A DNA stretch of 64,000 nt from Rhodococcus xishaensis (GCF_004011825.1 NZ_RKLO01000007.1:1-64000); one strand, 5' to 3'. Shown: positions 18,319 to 27,723, counted from the stretch's first letter. The notes: generated from the letters alone by a model not told the origin. Made by a program: numbers and translations.

Positions 18319-19716
18319 TCACGACTTCGCCGGAACCATGGCTGGTATGCGGGCGCCGACCACCGCCTTGTACCCGCCCATACCCAACCTCGGTACGACG
18401 GTCTTACCTAACAAGTAATAGACCAGCCCGGAAACGGCCATAGCCGGCAGGGTGGCACTGATGTAGTTGAAGGCGGTCTGGCCCGCAGGGAATGTCAGGA
18501 GTGAGAATCCGCTCAGCCAACCGCCGAGGAACAGCCACACGATCATCCCGACCAGGGTGCTGGCGAAGGCGAACGGATTGAATCCGCGCACGTACCAGTA
18601 CGGTCCGGATCTGTCGAAGCATGCCCTCACGTCGAACTTCTGCTTGCGAAGGAAGAAATAATCGGCCAGAGCGACGGCCCAGTAGGGTCCCACGAGCAAA
18701 CCGATGAACACGAGGAGGATATTGAAGATCTCTTGCAGTGACGAGCCGAAAACGAAGATGATGGACGGAGTGGTCACCAGCAGGCACACCACTCGGTAGT
18801 TGGTGCGGGGGAACGTGCTCAGAATTCCCGTCGACCCTGAGCCCAGAAGGTGAGTCACCGCTGTCACGGTCCCCAGGATGATTATCAGCAGCGACACCAA
18901 CCCCAGGTCGAGCTCATTGGCCCACACGGCGGGATCTATCTCACCGGTCGCCAGTGTGGCCATACCGCCCACTACGGCGAACATCACTCCGGTCAGCAGC
19001 AATCCGAGATATGTACCCCAGAAACTCGACTTCTCCGTCTTGGAGAATCGGTTCCAGGAACCAAGGTACGGGAACCACGATATCGAGAAAGCGAAGACTA
19101 TTTCGAACGCGTCCGCCCACCCCGCGCTGCCGTCGCCAGGGTGGCCGACGATGGTGGCCATATGCCCGTCGGTTGCCAATCTGAAGACTATGTACAGAAC
19201 AAAGACAACGAGAACCGGTACGGCGAACCGTGACACGATGAACGCAGCCTTCTGACTGTATGTGATGATCAACAGAGGTAGAACGATACCGGCGCCGATC
19301 GCATAGACGTAGTAGTCACCTTGGAAGCTCACTCCTTGCCCGTGGGCAACGATATGAGCCGCGGTGCCCGCCAGCGAGGCCAGAATTCCGACCCATCCGA
19401 AGTTGATGCAGACGAGAAGCAATGTCCCGTAGGACGAACCGCGGTGACCGAAGGCGGGTCGCAACGACACAATCTCATCGACACCGTACCTCGCACTACG
19501 CTGCGAATTCCACGAGCAGAAAGCGTATCCGAGCATAAAGCCGGCTACGGTGACCACCAGCATGTTCCAGAACCCGAGACCGATGCTGTAAGAGGATCCG
19601 GAGATGAAATTTGTCAGGAGGACATTCCCCCCGGCCCACAGCCAAAATATCGAGAGGAAACCCGCGTAGCGAGCCGATTTTGGTAGGGGTGCCGAGGTGG
19701 AGGTGTCCCCCTTCAC
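18319..19716 (-). CDS. NCS1 family permease (cytosine/purine/allantoin type)
   Basis: The transporter has 465 residues and about 12 membrane segments. The N-terminal part SARYAGFLSIFWLWAGGNV and the mid motif FAFSISWFPYLGSWNRFSK are of the NCS1 type, as is VGPYWAVALADYFFLRK. The GTG at 19716 is chosen because it overlaps the stop of the upstream 47-codon gene (GTGA). Alternative upstream starts lie inside that gene. Substrates of NCS1 carriers are nucleobases, hydantoins and related nitrogen compounds; the linked hydrolase suggests a compound with an amide to be opened. Base composition is lower in GC than its neighbours. Confidence 0.85.
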   Translation of the reverse strand: MKGDTSTSAPLPKSARYAGFLSIFWLWAGGNVLLTNFISGSSYSIGLGFWNMLVVTVAGFMLGYAFCSWNSQRSARYGVDEIVSLRPAFGHRGSSYGTLLLVCINFGWVGILASLAGTAAHIVAHGQGVSFQGDYYVYAIGAGIVLPLLIITYSQKAAFIVSRFAVPVLVVFVLYIVFRLATDGHMATIVGHPGDGSAGWADAFEIVFAFSISWFPYLGSWNRFSKTEKSSFWGTYLGLLLTGVMFAVVGGMATLATGEIDPAVWANELDLGLVSLLIIILGTVTAVTHLLGSGSTGILSTFPRTNYRVVCLLVTTPSIIFVFGSSLQEIFNILLVFIGLLVGPYWAVALADYFFLRKQKFDVRACFDRSGPYWYVRGFNPFAFASTLVGMIVWLFLGGWLSGFSLLTFPAGQTAFNYISATLPAMAVSGLVYYLLGKTVVPRLGMGGYKAVVGARIPAMVPAKS

Positions 19717-19856
19717 GTCAGCGCCACTTGCGAGAGGTGCCACCAAAGCGCCAGAACAATGGGGACGATAGCCAGGGACAACAGTCCGAGCTGATCGAGT
19801 TTGGAGAGATCTTCGGACAAATATACGTCGGTGCTCTCGACACGGTCATCGGCCAT
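19713..19856 (-). CDS. 47-residue single-pass membrane protein coupled to the NCS1 permease
   Basis: ATG at 19856 to TGA at 19713-19715 gives MADDRVESTDVYLSEDLSKL, then a hydrophobic helix LLSLAIVPIVLALWWHL and a short tail. An AAGGGAG ribosome site lies just upstream, inside the end of the hydrolase gene, which it overlaps by 11 bp. Its stop overlaps the permease start as GTGA. Tight coupling on both sides argues that it is real and made in proportion to the permease. It could be an accessory subunit of the transporter (inference). No family is recognised. Confidence 0.72.
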   Translation of the reverse strand: MADDRVESTDVYLSEDLSKLDQLGLLSLAIVPIVLALWWHLSQVALT

Positions 19857-20568
19857 CGGACTCTACTCCCTTGAATTCCCCCGATACTCCCTTGAATTCC
19901 CCCGATAGTGATGCGTAACATTCATCCAATTTGTCACTCGAGTGAGCAAGAAGGTCGGGCGCGCTAGACGTCCAGGACGCGTAGGGAGACCCTTCCAACT
20001 TCTTGAGCATTTCGTTCGAATCGATGATTTCGATGCCGTACACCCAGTTGCCCATGGTCAACACGGCCGACTTGTGCGCCCCCGAATTGGTAGCAGCACA
20101 CGCATCTTTGACCAGCACGATGTCGTAGTTGCGGGCAAAGGCGTCGAACACCGTCGTGAGGACGCAGCCGTCGGTAACGAAGCCGACGACGATCAAAGTC
20201 TCGATCCTTTCCGTGCGGAGCAGGAGATCGAGGGGCGTCTCGTAGAATCCGCTCCACCGGTATTTGTCGATGACGACATCATCGAGTCGGGGTTTGATCT
20301 GGTCGATCACCTGGAGGTCGGGTGTGTCAGATCTGTAGAAGACGGGCTTTCCCTCGGAGTCGAGAACGTCGTTCTTTACCAGTCCACGTCCGTCTGCTCT
20401 GCCGACATGCCTTGTGTAAATGATTGGAATCGATAGTGATCGGCATGCATCGATCAGTTGCTCGGCGGCGTCCACGGCCTCCTGCATTCCGTCGATGCCG
20501 TATTTGCTTTCCTTCTGCATATCGATGACAAGCATCGCAGTATTGTTGTGGATGTCTTTGTCGGTCAT
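19846..20568 (-). CDS. Isochorismatase-like cysteine hydrolase
   Basis: The 240-residue protein starts at the ATG at 20568; a GTG at 20583 would add five residues. The cysteine hydrolase triad is complete: MLVIDMQKE (Asp16), VVIDKYRWSGFYET (Lys102) and FVTDGCVLTTVFDA (Cys135). The pattern fits N-carbamoylsarcosine amidase, biuret hydrolase or ureidoacrylate hydrolase better than true isochorismatases. It is first in an operon with a microprotein and an NCS1 permease, suggesting uptake and hydrolysis of a nitrogen-rich amide. The C-terminus carries a duplicated GEFKGVS heptapeptide from a 21-bp repeat. Confidence 0.85.
   Translation of the reverse strand: MTDKDIHNNTAMLVIDMQKESKYGIDGMQEAVDAAEQLIDACRSLSIPIIYTRHVGRADGRGLVKNDVLDSEGKPVFYRSDTPDLQVIDQIKPRLDDVVIDKYRWSGFYETPLDLLLRTERIETLIVVGFVTDGCVLTTVFDAFARNYDIVLVKDACAATNSGAHKSAVLTMGNWVYGIEIIDSNEMLKKLEGSPYASWTSSAPDLLAHSSDKLDECYASLSGEFKGVSGEFKGVESDGR
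19865..19906 (-). repeat. Perfect 21-bp tandem duplication at the end of the hydrolase gene
   Basis: Two identical 21-bp units (19865-19885, 19886-19906) lie head to tail. Both are in frame in the hydrolase C-terminus. Each contains the AAGGGAG sequence, so the ribosome site of the downstream 47-codon gene is present twice. Confidence 0.9.
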
Positions 20569-20729
20569 ATTCAAGATCCCCACACGAGGAATTCGTGGAC
20601 CTCGCGCCGCCGCTCAACAGCGGCTTCGGTCCCGGCTTCGGCGCCGACCGGATACCCGCGGTACCGCGCACCCTCGACCCACAGTACTCCGCGATGCGAG
20701 CTATGTGAGAAATTCTGCCGCACATCGCT

Positions 20730-23018
20730 TCAGCGATGATGCAGCACGTCTTCTGCGCGGTAGGCGCGGCTCCGTCGGTGCACCGCGAACCACAGCCCCT
20801 GCGCGAGCGCGAGAACCAGTCCGGCCCCGGCCAGAGCCAGCCCGAGAGTGGTTCCGGGTGGAATGAATTCGAGGGTGAGCGTCGACTCGCGGTCGCCGGT
20901 GTCCGGCAGTTGGATCTGCAGCAGTCCACCGGGGCTGGCGATGACGTCCACTGCATCCCCGTCTACGGTTGCTGTCCATCCAGGCCAGGCGAGCAACGCG
21001 AAAGTGGCTGTGCCGGAACCGGTGTACGCAACAGTCTCGCGGATGTCGGTCGCAGCGAAGTCGCTGGTGATTTCGAGACCCGGTGTGGTGGCGGACAGCC
21101 GACCGTTCGGCCACGGCCTCGATTCGGTGCGGGTTCCGACGGTGACGACGTGCTCGGTGCGGACACTCCACTCGTCGGCGGGTAGCGCATCGAGTGCTTG
21201 TGTCGCGCCGTACGGTCCGCTGTTCTGCACGACGACGGTGTCGATGCGCATCGCGTCGAGCCACGACACCCCGGTGCCCGGAGACTCGGCGCGCAGACGG
21301 CTGACACCGTCGGGACAGTGGACGCCGCCGTAGTAGTTGATGCACAGGGCCTCGACGAATGATTTGAAGCCGATGCCCGCGTAGTTGTTGACTGCGCGCA
21401 CCCCCGCCGGCTGGTACAGGCTGCCGAACAGGATGTCGCTCCACTGACCGGTGGGGTCGTCCTCGCTGATGTTCTCGCGGTCTGCGATCACGAACGTCGT
21501 GCCGGGGTAGCGGTCTCCGAAGTGTTCCTCGAGGAAGGCGACCTGCCGCGGGAACTTCCACGGCGTGACGTTGTCGTTGCCGATGAACCACAGGTTGGTC
21601 TGTGCGGCCAGCACCACGACTACTCCTGCCGCGAGCGCCCCGCCGAGCAGACGAGGAGCGTGGACCGCAACGATCAGCGCGATTGAGGTGAGCGCCACCG
21701 TGATCGCGAGGGCCGCCAGGTGGATGCCGATGTCGTCGGGAATGTTGGCCCACGACAGGTAGAACTGCAGCAGGATCAGTCCGGCGCTGATCCCCAGGCG
21801 CTGCTTCCAACGGTCGCGAGCCAGCCCGGCCGACAACGCGACTGCGGCGGCCACTACCACCGGTAGCTGCCCGTACTCGATAAGTCGTGCGGGCCAGCGG
21901 AACAGCCACAGGTCCGACGGGCCCAGCAGCAGCACCAGGTAGATGCCGCCGAACACGGCGAGCGAGACTCCGGCGCGGCCGAGGCGCCGCAACGATCCCC
22001 AGCGGATCCACGGCGCGAGCGGCACCAGGAACCACGCCAGATACACCAGCGGCACCGTTGCTGCGGGGGTGTCGAAGATCGGCAGGTACGGCTGGTTCGA
22101 CAGCGCCGAGAGGTTCAGCAGGTCCCCGAGGCCCGGCCGTAGTGCGTTGTCGTTGCTGACGCCGGTCTGGGTGCGCACCGATACGCCGGTCGTGAACGCC
22201 AGCGGCAGGTAGACGATCAGCGACATCATCGCGATCGCCACTGCGCTCACGATCAGGGACCGGATGCCGGGATACAACCGCACCGCGGCGCATTCGGCGA
22301 TCACCGCCAGGTACACGACACCGACCGCTACCGCGCCGTACGGGTTGCCGCTCGTCATCGCCAGGACGCCGAACAGGATCGGTACCAGCGGATTGACCCG
22401 GCCCAGCGCGCTCGCGCGGGCCGACCACCACACGTGCGGGATCCACGCGAATGCGATGAGTCCGGACGCCCAGGTCGAGGCGTCGAAGTAGAGCGTGTAG
22501 CCGGCGAAGGGCATCGCGAAGCCGGCCACGAATGCCATCGAGCGGGTCGCGCCGTACTGGCGTGCGAGGACGTAGACGCCCACCGCGAGCAGCGCCAGGA
22601 ACTGCATCTTGACCAGCATCATGCCGATCGCCAGGTCCGGCACGAGGGCGACGAGGATCGACTCGGCGAGCAACACCGGGTTGTAGGTGCCGTACAGCGC
22701 TTCGGCGGTGATGTTGCCACCCGCCCACATTTCCGGCAGCAGTGTGGGCCACGATCCCGACAGCAGTCGCTCGCCGATCGTGTGCCAGCCCGGCGCGAAC
22801 GCGGCCGCGCTGTCGTCCCAGTAGTAGAACCAGGGATTCGACAGCAGCGGGATCGCCGCCACCGCCGCGACGAGCACGGCGAGCAGAATCGGTGGCGTCA
22901 CACGTTTGGCGAGCGGCAGGTCAGGTCTCACGGCGGGCTTTCGTCGGCGGACGGATCGCGAAGCGGCAACATCCCTGTCGTCGGAGCGTAGTATTTCGCC
23001 GCGGTTCGCAAGGCACAT
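20730..23018 (-). CDS. Large polytopic membrane protein, YfhO/GT-C-like
   Basis: The protein has 762 residues if the ATG at 23018 is used, or 733 from the GTG at 22931. There are about 12 membrane segments through residue 450, then a soluble extracytoplasmic domain and a final helix (LGLALAGAGLVLALAQGLWF). An early loop SNPWFYYWDDSAAAFAPGW has the acidic pair expected of GT-C glycosyltransferases, and the whole resembles YfhO-type proteins that glycosylate cell-wall polymers. It is divergent from a GT2 glycosyltransferase gene, a pairing seen where a lipid-linked sugar is made and then transferred. The sugar is unknown. Confidence 0.68.
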   Translation of the reverse strand: MCLANRGEILRSDDRDVAASRSVRRRKPAVRPDLPLAKRVTPPILLAVLVAAVAAIPLLSNPWFYYWDDSAAAFAPGWHTIGERLLSGSWPTLLPEMWAGGNITAEALYGTYNPVLLAESILVALVPDLAIGMMLVKMQFLALLAVGVYVLARQYGATRSMAFVAGFAMPFAGYTLYFDASTWASGLIAFAWIPHVWWSARASALGRVNPLVPILFGVLAMTSGNPYGAVAVGVVYLAVIAECAAVRLYPGIRSLIVSAVAIAMMSLIVYLPLAFTTGVSVRTQTGVSNDNALRPGLGDLLNLSALSNQPYLPIFDTPAATVPLVYLAWFLVPLAPWIRWGSLRRLGRAGVSLAVFGGIYLVLLLGPSDLWLFRWPARLIEYGQLPVVVAAAVALSAGLARDRWKQRLGISAGLILLQFYLSWANIPDDIGIHLAALAITVALTSIALIVAVHAPRLLGGALAAGVVVVLAAQTNLWFIGNDNVTPWKFPRQVAFLEEHFGDRYPGTTFVIADRENISEDDPTGQWSDILFGSLYQPAGVRAVNNYAGIGFKSFVEALCINYYGGVHCPDGVSRLRAESPGTGVSWLDAMRIDTVVVQNSGPYGATQALDALPADEWSVRTEHVVTVGTRTESRPWPNGRLSATTPGLEITSDFAATDIRETVAYTGSGTATFALLAWPGWTATVDGDAVDVIASPGGLLQIQLPDTGDRESTLTLEFIPPGTTLGLALAGAGLVLALAQGLWFAVHRRSRAYRAEDVLHHR

Positions 23019-23055
23019 CGAGAAGGCACATCGAGTGGGGCGCGGAGGTCATCGG

Positions 23056-23880
23056 GTGCGGACGAACTCTGATCGCGGCGAGGGCTCCGATCGCGGCGGG
23101 GGCGAGCCCGAGAGCGACGTCGCCCTGTCGATCGTGATCCCCGCGCACAACTCGGGAGCGGTCCTTCCATTGACGGTGCGCCGGTTCGCGGAGCGTTTCC
23201 GTGGGCAGTCCGTCGAGATCATCGTCGTAGAGAACGGCTCGACAGACGACACCCTCGCGATCTGTGCAGAGATCGCCGATGGCTGGGACACCGCGGGCGT
23301 GTCCTTCGTCCCGTTGCGCAGTGACAAGGGCATGGGCAACGCCCTGCGTGCCGGCGCGCTTGCCTCGCGCGGGTCGCGGGTGCTGCTCACCGCCGACGAT
23401 CTGCCGTTCGGCTTCGACGACATCGACGGTGCCGATGGCGTGGAGCGGGAGACCGGCCGGCGGCCTGCGGTCGTGATCGGTTCGAAGGCCCACCCCGACT
23501 CGGTCGCCGACCGAGGCCTGGCCCGCGCGGTGATGACACGGAGCTTCGCGATCTTGAGGCGGGTGATCCTCGGTACCCGTACCGGAGACCCCCAGGGCAC
23601 GTTCCTGGTCGACGGTGAGTTGTTGCGCGCGCTCGTCCCGCATCTGATCGAGTCCGGATTCCTGTTCACCACCGAACTGGACTACGCGGTCGAGGCTGCG
23701 GGTATCCGTCCGGTGGAGGTCCCGATCCGGCTCAGCGGTGAGCATCGCGCGCACCCGAGCCGCGTATCCGCGGGCGACGTGGTGCGGATGGCGAAAGGGT
23801 TGTTGTCGCTGCGCCGTCGTCGCTCCACATTGCGTTCGGCAGCCTCCGCCGCCGGCGGCGCGCGCTCATCGGACAGATAG
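23056..23880 (+). CDS. GT2 family glycosyltransferase
   Basis: The 274-residue protein starts at the GTG at 23056, with GGAGG seven bases upstream; the longer frame from 22906 runs into the divergent gene. It is a GT-A fold enzyme: LSIVIPAHNSGAVLP, IIVVENGSTDDTL (DxD-like loop) and ADDLPFGFDDID. No membrane segments. It resembles dolichyl/polyprenyl-phosphate sugar synthases, so it may charge a polyprenyl phosphate for the adjacent GT-C-like protein (inference). Confidence 0.8.
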   Translation: MRTNSDRGEGSDRGGGEPESDVALSIVIPAHNSGAVLPLTVRRFAERFRGQSVEIIVVENGSTDDTLAICAEIADGWDTAGVSFVPLRSDKGMGNALRAGALASRGSRVLLTADDLPFGFDDIDGADGVERETGRRPAVVIGSKAHPDSVADRGLARAVMTRSFAILRRVILGTRTGDPQGTFLVDGELLRALVPHLIESGFLFTTELDYAVEAAGIRPVEVPIRLSGEHRAHPSRVSAGDVVRMAKGLLSLRRRRSTLRSAASAAGGARSSDR

Positions 23881-23925
23881 GGCACGGGGCATGCCGGAGG
23901 GTCGGTCCGCGATACCCTGCCGGAT

Positions 23926-25776
23926 GTGGATCCTGCGAACTCGCCCGGCACTCGACCCCTGCCAGAGAACGAGACGACCGGTCGGCTCGTCGCCCAACGC
24001 ACCCTGTTCACCGGGACATCACCGGTCGCGAACGAGGAGTTGTACGCGGTCGTCGAGAAGGGCGGCTCGACCCGCGACCGCTTCTCGCTGAACCTGCATG
24101 CCGGCGCCAAGGCGCACACCAACACCTTCTTCGGGCGGTTCCCGGCCAGCTACTGGCAGCGGTGGACCACCGCGACAGAGGTCACCGCAAGCGTGCGTGT
24201 CCTGTCCACCACGTCGTGCCGAGTGTTGCTCGTTGCCTCCGACATCGGCGGCCACCGACGCATCGTCGCGGCGAGCTCTCCCGACGGTCAGGGCACCGTC
24301 GCGCTGACGAGTAGCCTCGACCAGTTCGTCGACGGCGGATCGCTGTGGCTCGAGTTCGAGGCCCTCGACGCCGAAGTAACGTTCGACCGGATCGAGTGGA
24401 GTGTCGAGGCCGCCGCGCCGTCGCGTCCGCTCGCAATCGCGATCTGTACCTTCAACCGCGCCGACGACTGCGCAAACACGGTGGCCGCGTTGGCGTCCGA
24501 CACACGCGTCGTCGACCAACTCGACGCCGTCTATGTGGTCGATCAGGGCACCGACCCGGTCGAGGACCGTGAGCTGTTCCGAAAGGTCGTGCCCACCTTC
24601 GGTGATCGGCTGCACTACCTCCGCCAGCCGAATCTCGGTGGCGCCGGTGGCTTCACGCGCGGGTTGTTCGAGGTTTCGGCGTCCGGTGACGACACGGACG
24701 TGATCCTCATGGACGACGACATCCTGTGCGAGCCGGAGACCGTTCTGCGGCTCGGTGCCTTCGCGAACTGCACCACCCAGCCCGCCATCGTCGGCGCCGA
24801 GATGCTGTTCCTCTACAGCCCAAACTACTTGTTGGCGAACGCCGAGAGGGTGGACCTGACGAATCTGCGAAGGGGTCTGGCGACGGAGAAGTTCAGTACC
24901 CACAACCACAATCTGCTGAAGACGCTGCCCGAACGCCGGGTCGACACCCAGTACAACGGGTGGTGGTCCTGCCTGATCCCGGCCGAGGCCGTGCGCCGGG
25001 TGGGGCTGCCGCTGCCGGTCTTCTTCCAGTGGGACGATGTGGAATTCGGTCTGCGGTGCGGGCGTGCAGGAATCCCGACGATCACCCTGCCCGGCGCCGC
25101 GGTATGGCACGCGGACTTCTACTGGAAGGACGTCGACGGCTTCGCCCACTACTTCAGTACCCGCAATGGCCTGATCACCGCTGCGCTCGATCCCGGGTTC
25201 GCGTCGTCGGCGCTCGTGAAGAACCTCTCGCGGGACATCAGCCGGTCCATCGTCAGCCTGCAATACGGGTTGGCACACACCCAGTTGCGCGCGATCGAGG
25301 GCTTCCTCGAAGGCCCGGATGCGCTCGCCGACGGCGGACAGGCGGCGCTGGCGTCGATCAACGCAGAGCGAAAGCGGTTCGCGGAGACCGTCACCCGTCG
25401 AGCCTCTGAGCTGCCTCCGGTGCCGGTGCGACGGGCGGATCCGCCGCCGAATCCGGCCCTCGAAGACGCAATCCTCGCGAAGCGGGTGGTGACGCAGGCT
25501 CGTGGTCGACTCGAGCCGGGCCCGGTGTCGATCTCGTTCGAGGACGCCCAGTGGTGGCACGTGGGGCGTTTCGCGCACGTGTTCGTCACCGACGCGTCGC
25601 AGTCCGGGGTGCGCGAGCGGCGGTTCGATCGGGAACTGGCCGCGGAGATGACCGGCCGCCTCGTCAGGGTCATGAAGCGGTTCCGCGCGGAGGCGCCGGA
25701 CGTCGCCGAGGCCTACCGGCGAGCGTTCCCCCAGCTGACGAGCCGCGAGAACTGGGCCCGCCTGTACGAGAATTGA
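23926..25776 (+). CDS. glfT2: GlfT2, galactofuranosyltransferase (galactan polymerase)
   Basis: GlfT2 extends the galactan of the arabinogalactan core with alternating beta-1,5 and beta-1,6 galactofuranose from UDP-Galf. The protein has 616 residues (M. tuberculosis 637): an N-terminal beta domain to about 165, a GT-A domain with AICTFNRADDC (172-182) and the metal motif LMDDD (263-265), then NGWWSC (344-349), the catalytic QWDDVEF (368-374) and VWHADFYW (His395). The C-terminal helical domain follows. Start GTG at 23926. The gene is 45 bp after the GT2 gene, so they may be co-transcribed. Confidence 0.94.
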   Translation: MDPANSPGTRPLPENETTGRLVAQRTLFTGTSPVANEELYAVVEKGGSTRDRFSLNLHAGAKAHTNTFFGRFPASYWQRWTTATEVTASVRVLSTTSCRVLLVASDIGGHRRIVAASSPDGQGTVALTSSLDQFVDGGSLWLEFEALDAEVTFDRIEWSVEAAAPSRPLAIAICTFNRADDCANTVAALASDTRVVDQLDAVYVVDQGTDPVEDRELFRKVVPTFGDRLHYLRQPNLGGAGGFTRGLFEVSASGDDTDVILMDDDILCEPETVLRLGAFANCTTQPAIVGAEMLFLYSPNYLLANAERVDLTNLRRGLATEKFSTHNHNLLKTLPERRVDTQYNGWWSCLIPAEAVRRVGLPLPVFFQWDDVEFGLRCGRAGIPTITLPGAAVWHADFYWKDVDGFAHYFSTRNGLITAALDPGFASSALVKNLSRDISRSIVSLQYGLAHTQLRAIEGFLEGPDALADGGQAALASINAERKRFAETVTRRASELPPVPVRRADPPPNPALEDAILAKRVVTQARGRLEPGPVSISFEDAQWWHVGRFAHVFVTDASQSGVRERRFDRELAAEMTGRLVRVMKRFRAEAPDVAEAYRRAFPQLTSRENWARLYEN

Positions 25777-25802
25777 TGTGCGGCAGAACTATTCGCGGAA
25801 GG

Positions 25803-26663
25803 CTATTCGCGGATGCGGACGACGACCTGCTCGTGGTTGGCGGTGTACGCGAGGTAGTCGAAGCGGATTCCGGTGCGGGTGACGAACTCGCTCCAGGCGC
25901 GGTGCTCGTGGTTCTGCCAGCCCGGGTAGTTGAAGTACTCGTCGAACACGAGCACCGAGCCGGACACGAGGCGATCGCCGACGAGGTCGAGCACCGTGCG
26001 CGTCGACGAGTACAGGTCGGCGTCGAGGTGCACGAACGCGACCGGGCCCGGATGGTCGGCGAGGAAGCCGGGCAGGGTGTTCTCGAACAGCCCGGATACC
26101 AGCTGCGCGCCAGGCACCGACGGGAGCGACTGTTGCGCGAACTCGCCCGCAGGGAACCCGGTGCGCCACGCCTCCGGCAGGCCCGACCAAACGTCGAAGC
26201 CCCACACCTCGTGCCCGGTGGCGCGAAGTAGATCGCTGGCGATTCGCAGCGTGGTGCCGTTCCCGACGCCGAACTCGAGAGCAAGGCCGTCAACCTTCAC
26301 CAGCTCCAGGCCATGGCGCAGGGTGTCGTGGGGATGCCAGAACACCGGCGCCTTCGGCATGTGGTCGAGCACGAACTGGGCACTCTCGTCGGTGGCGCGG
26401 ATGTCGAGCGCGTGCGTGATGTCGCGTCGGGTGCGCTGCTCGAGTTCGTCGAGGCGTTCGCAGACCTCGGCCACCTGGCCGCGCGCCTCGGCGATCTCGT
26501 TCAGCATGCGGAGCATCTCGCCGTTGTTCGCAGACAGTTCGGCCAGCAGCTGGTCGTGTCTGTTCTCCTGCTCGATCCGCGCCTTGCGATCTGAGTCGCG
26601 GACCACCTCCGCGACCGCTCGCTGGACCTTGAGCCTGGCCGACTTGCGGAACCGATCGAACAT
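25803..26663 (-). CDS. TylF-like SAM-dependent O-methyltransferase with coiled-coil N-terminus
   Basis: The 286-residue protein starts at the ATG at 26663, with GGGAGGGG upstream. The first 110 residues are charged and helical (a likely coiled coil). Then comes a class I methyltransferase of the macrocin (TylF) type: LALEFGVGNGTTLRIASDLL is the SAM motif, and VAFVHLDADLYSSTRTVLD contains the metal-binding Asp pair. Genes of this kind next to glfT1/glfT2 suggest methylation of a cell-wall or lipid-linked sugar, but that is only inference. It is convergent with glfT2. Confidence 0.8.
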   Translation of the reverse strand: MFDRFRKSARLKVQRAVAEVVRDSDRKARIEQENRHDQLLAELSANNGEMLRMLNEIAEARGQVAEVCERLDELEQRTRRDITHALDIRATDESAQFVLDHMPKAPVFWHPHDTLRHGLELVKVDGLALEFGVGNGTTLRIASDLLRATGHEVWGFDVWSGLPEAWRTGFPAGEFAQQSLPSVPGAQLVSGLFENTLPGFLADHPGPVAFVHLDADLYSSTRTVLDLVGDRLVSGSVLVFDEYFNYPGWQNHEHRAWSEFVTRTGIRFDYLAYTANHEQVVVRIRE

Positions 26664-26808
26664 GTTTGTTCCCCTCCCATGTGCGAACGTCGACTCCGTT
26701 CCCATGCTGCCAGGGTTCGGTGGGAGGTGTCTGGCTAAAGCCTGCTGGTGCGACCGTTCTGTGTCAGACCAGAGCACGTACGGTTACGGACCGGACGCGG
26801 GGAGGATC

Positions 26809-27723
26809 TCAGGGCCGCTCGAACCGCTCCCGACGCCCCAATTTCTGCAGCCTCAGCCACTCGCGCAGTCCCTTCGGGTCGCGGCGGTTGACCAGGAAGT
26901 ACCAGCCGAAGCGTGCGTACTCCTGAGGCAGGAGCTTGCGCATCCCCGGCTGGGCCATCAGGTACCCGCGGTTGCGATAGGTGAAGAAGCGCTTGGTCTC
27001 GTTGTCGGGGTACTGCGTGTGCATCCGGCCGCCGAGTATGGGCTTGAACTCGTCGGCGCCGTTGGGGTGCACGTACGCGGTCTGTAGACACGTGCCGAAC
27101 GGCAGCCCGGAGCGGATCAGGCGGCGGTGCACCTCGACCTCGTCACCGCGCACGAACAGGCGCAGGTCAGGTACGCCGACGGCGTCGATCGCGGCCGCGG
27201 AGAACAACGCCCCGTTGAACAGGGAGGCGATGCCGGGCAGCAGGTCCTCGTCGCCCAGCTCGGAACGCCATCGTTTCCACTCGAGGCCGCGGCGTAGCGG
27301 GAACGCGAGCCGGTCCGGGTCGTCGATGTCGCACACGACGGGGGAGACCTCGGCGAGGCCGTGCCGCCTCGCGCACGCCAGCAGCGTTCCGAGAACGTCG
27401 GGGCCCTCGGGGTGGCCGTCGTCGTCGGCCAGCCACACCCAGTCTGCGCCCAGCGAAAGCGCGTACAGGATGCCGAGTGCGAATCCGCCGGCGCCGCCGA
27501 GATTGTGCTTGGACCCCAGATAGGTAGTGGGGACGTCGGCGCTCTCGACGAGTTCACGGACGCTGGGCTCGTCGCCGTTGTCCACGACGACGAGATGGTC
27601 GAGCGGTCGGGTCTGCCCGGCGAGCACCTTCAGGGACTTGGCCAGCAATTCGCGTCGCCTGTGGGTGACGACGACGCCGATGACCGTCGCAGTGGTCGGG
27701 CTGTCCCCGACGCGTTCGGTCAC
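26809..27723 (-). CDS. glfT1: GlfT1, initiating galactofuranosyltransferase
   Basis: GlfT1 adds the first two galactofuranose residues to the rhamnosyl-GlcNAc-lipid linker. Starting at the GTG at 27723, the protein is 304 residues, the same as the M. tuberculosis enzyme; the longer frame from 27888 is a shadow of wzt. The GT2 domain shows VIGVVVTHRR (14-23), LVVVDNGDE, HNLGGAGGF and WLADDDGHPEG with the DDD at 100-102. The start overlaps the wzt stop (GTGA), so the exporter ATPase and this enzyme are coupled. Confidence 0.93.
   Translation of the reverse strand: MTERVGDSPTTATVIGVVVTHRRRELLAKSLKVLAGQTRPLDHLVVVDNGDEPSVRELVESADVPTTYLGSKHNLGGAGGFALGILYALSLGADWVWLADDDGHPEGPDVLGTLLACARRHGLAEVSPVVCDIDDPDRLAFPLRRGLEWKRWRSELGDEDLLPGIASLFNGALFSAAAIDAVGVPDLRLFVRGDEVEVHRRLIRSGLPFGTCLQTAYVHPNGADEFKPILGGRMHTQYPDNETKRFFTYRNRGYLMAQPGMRKLLPQEYARFGWYFLVNRRDPKGLREWLRLQKLGRRERFERP

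Noticed and set aside
20327-20956. 209-codon minus-strand frame across the end of the hydrolase and the GT-C-like gene
   Set aside because: It overlaps two real genes and has unlike codon use.
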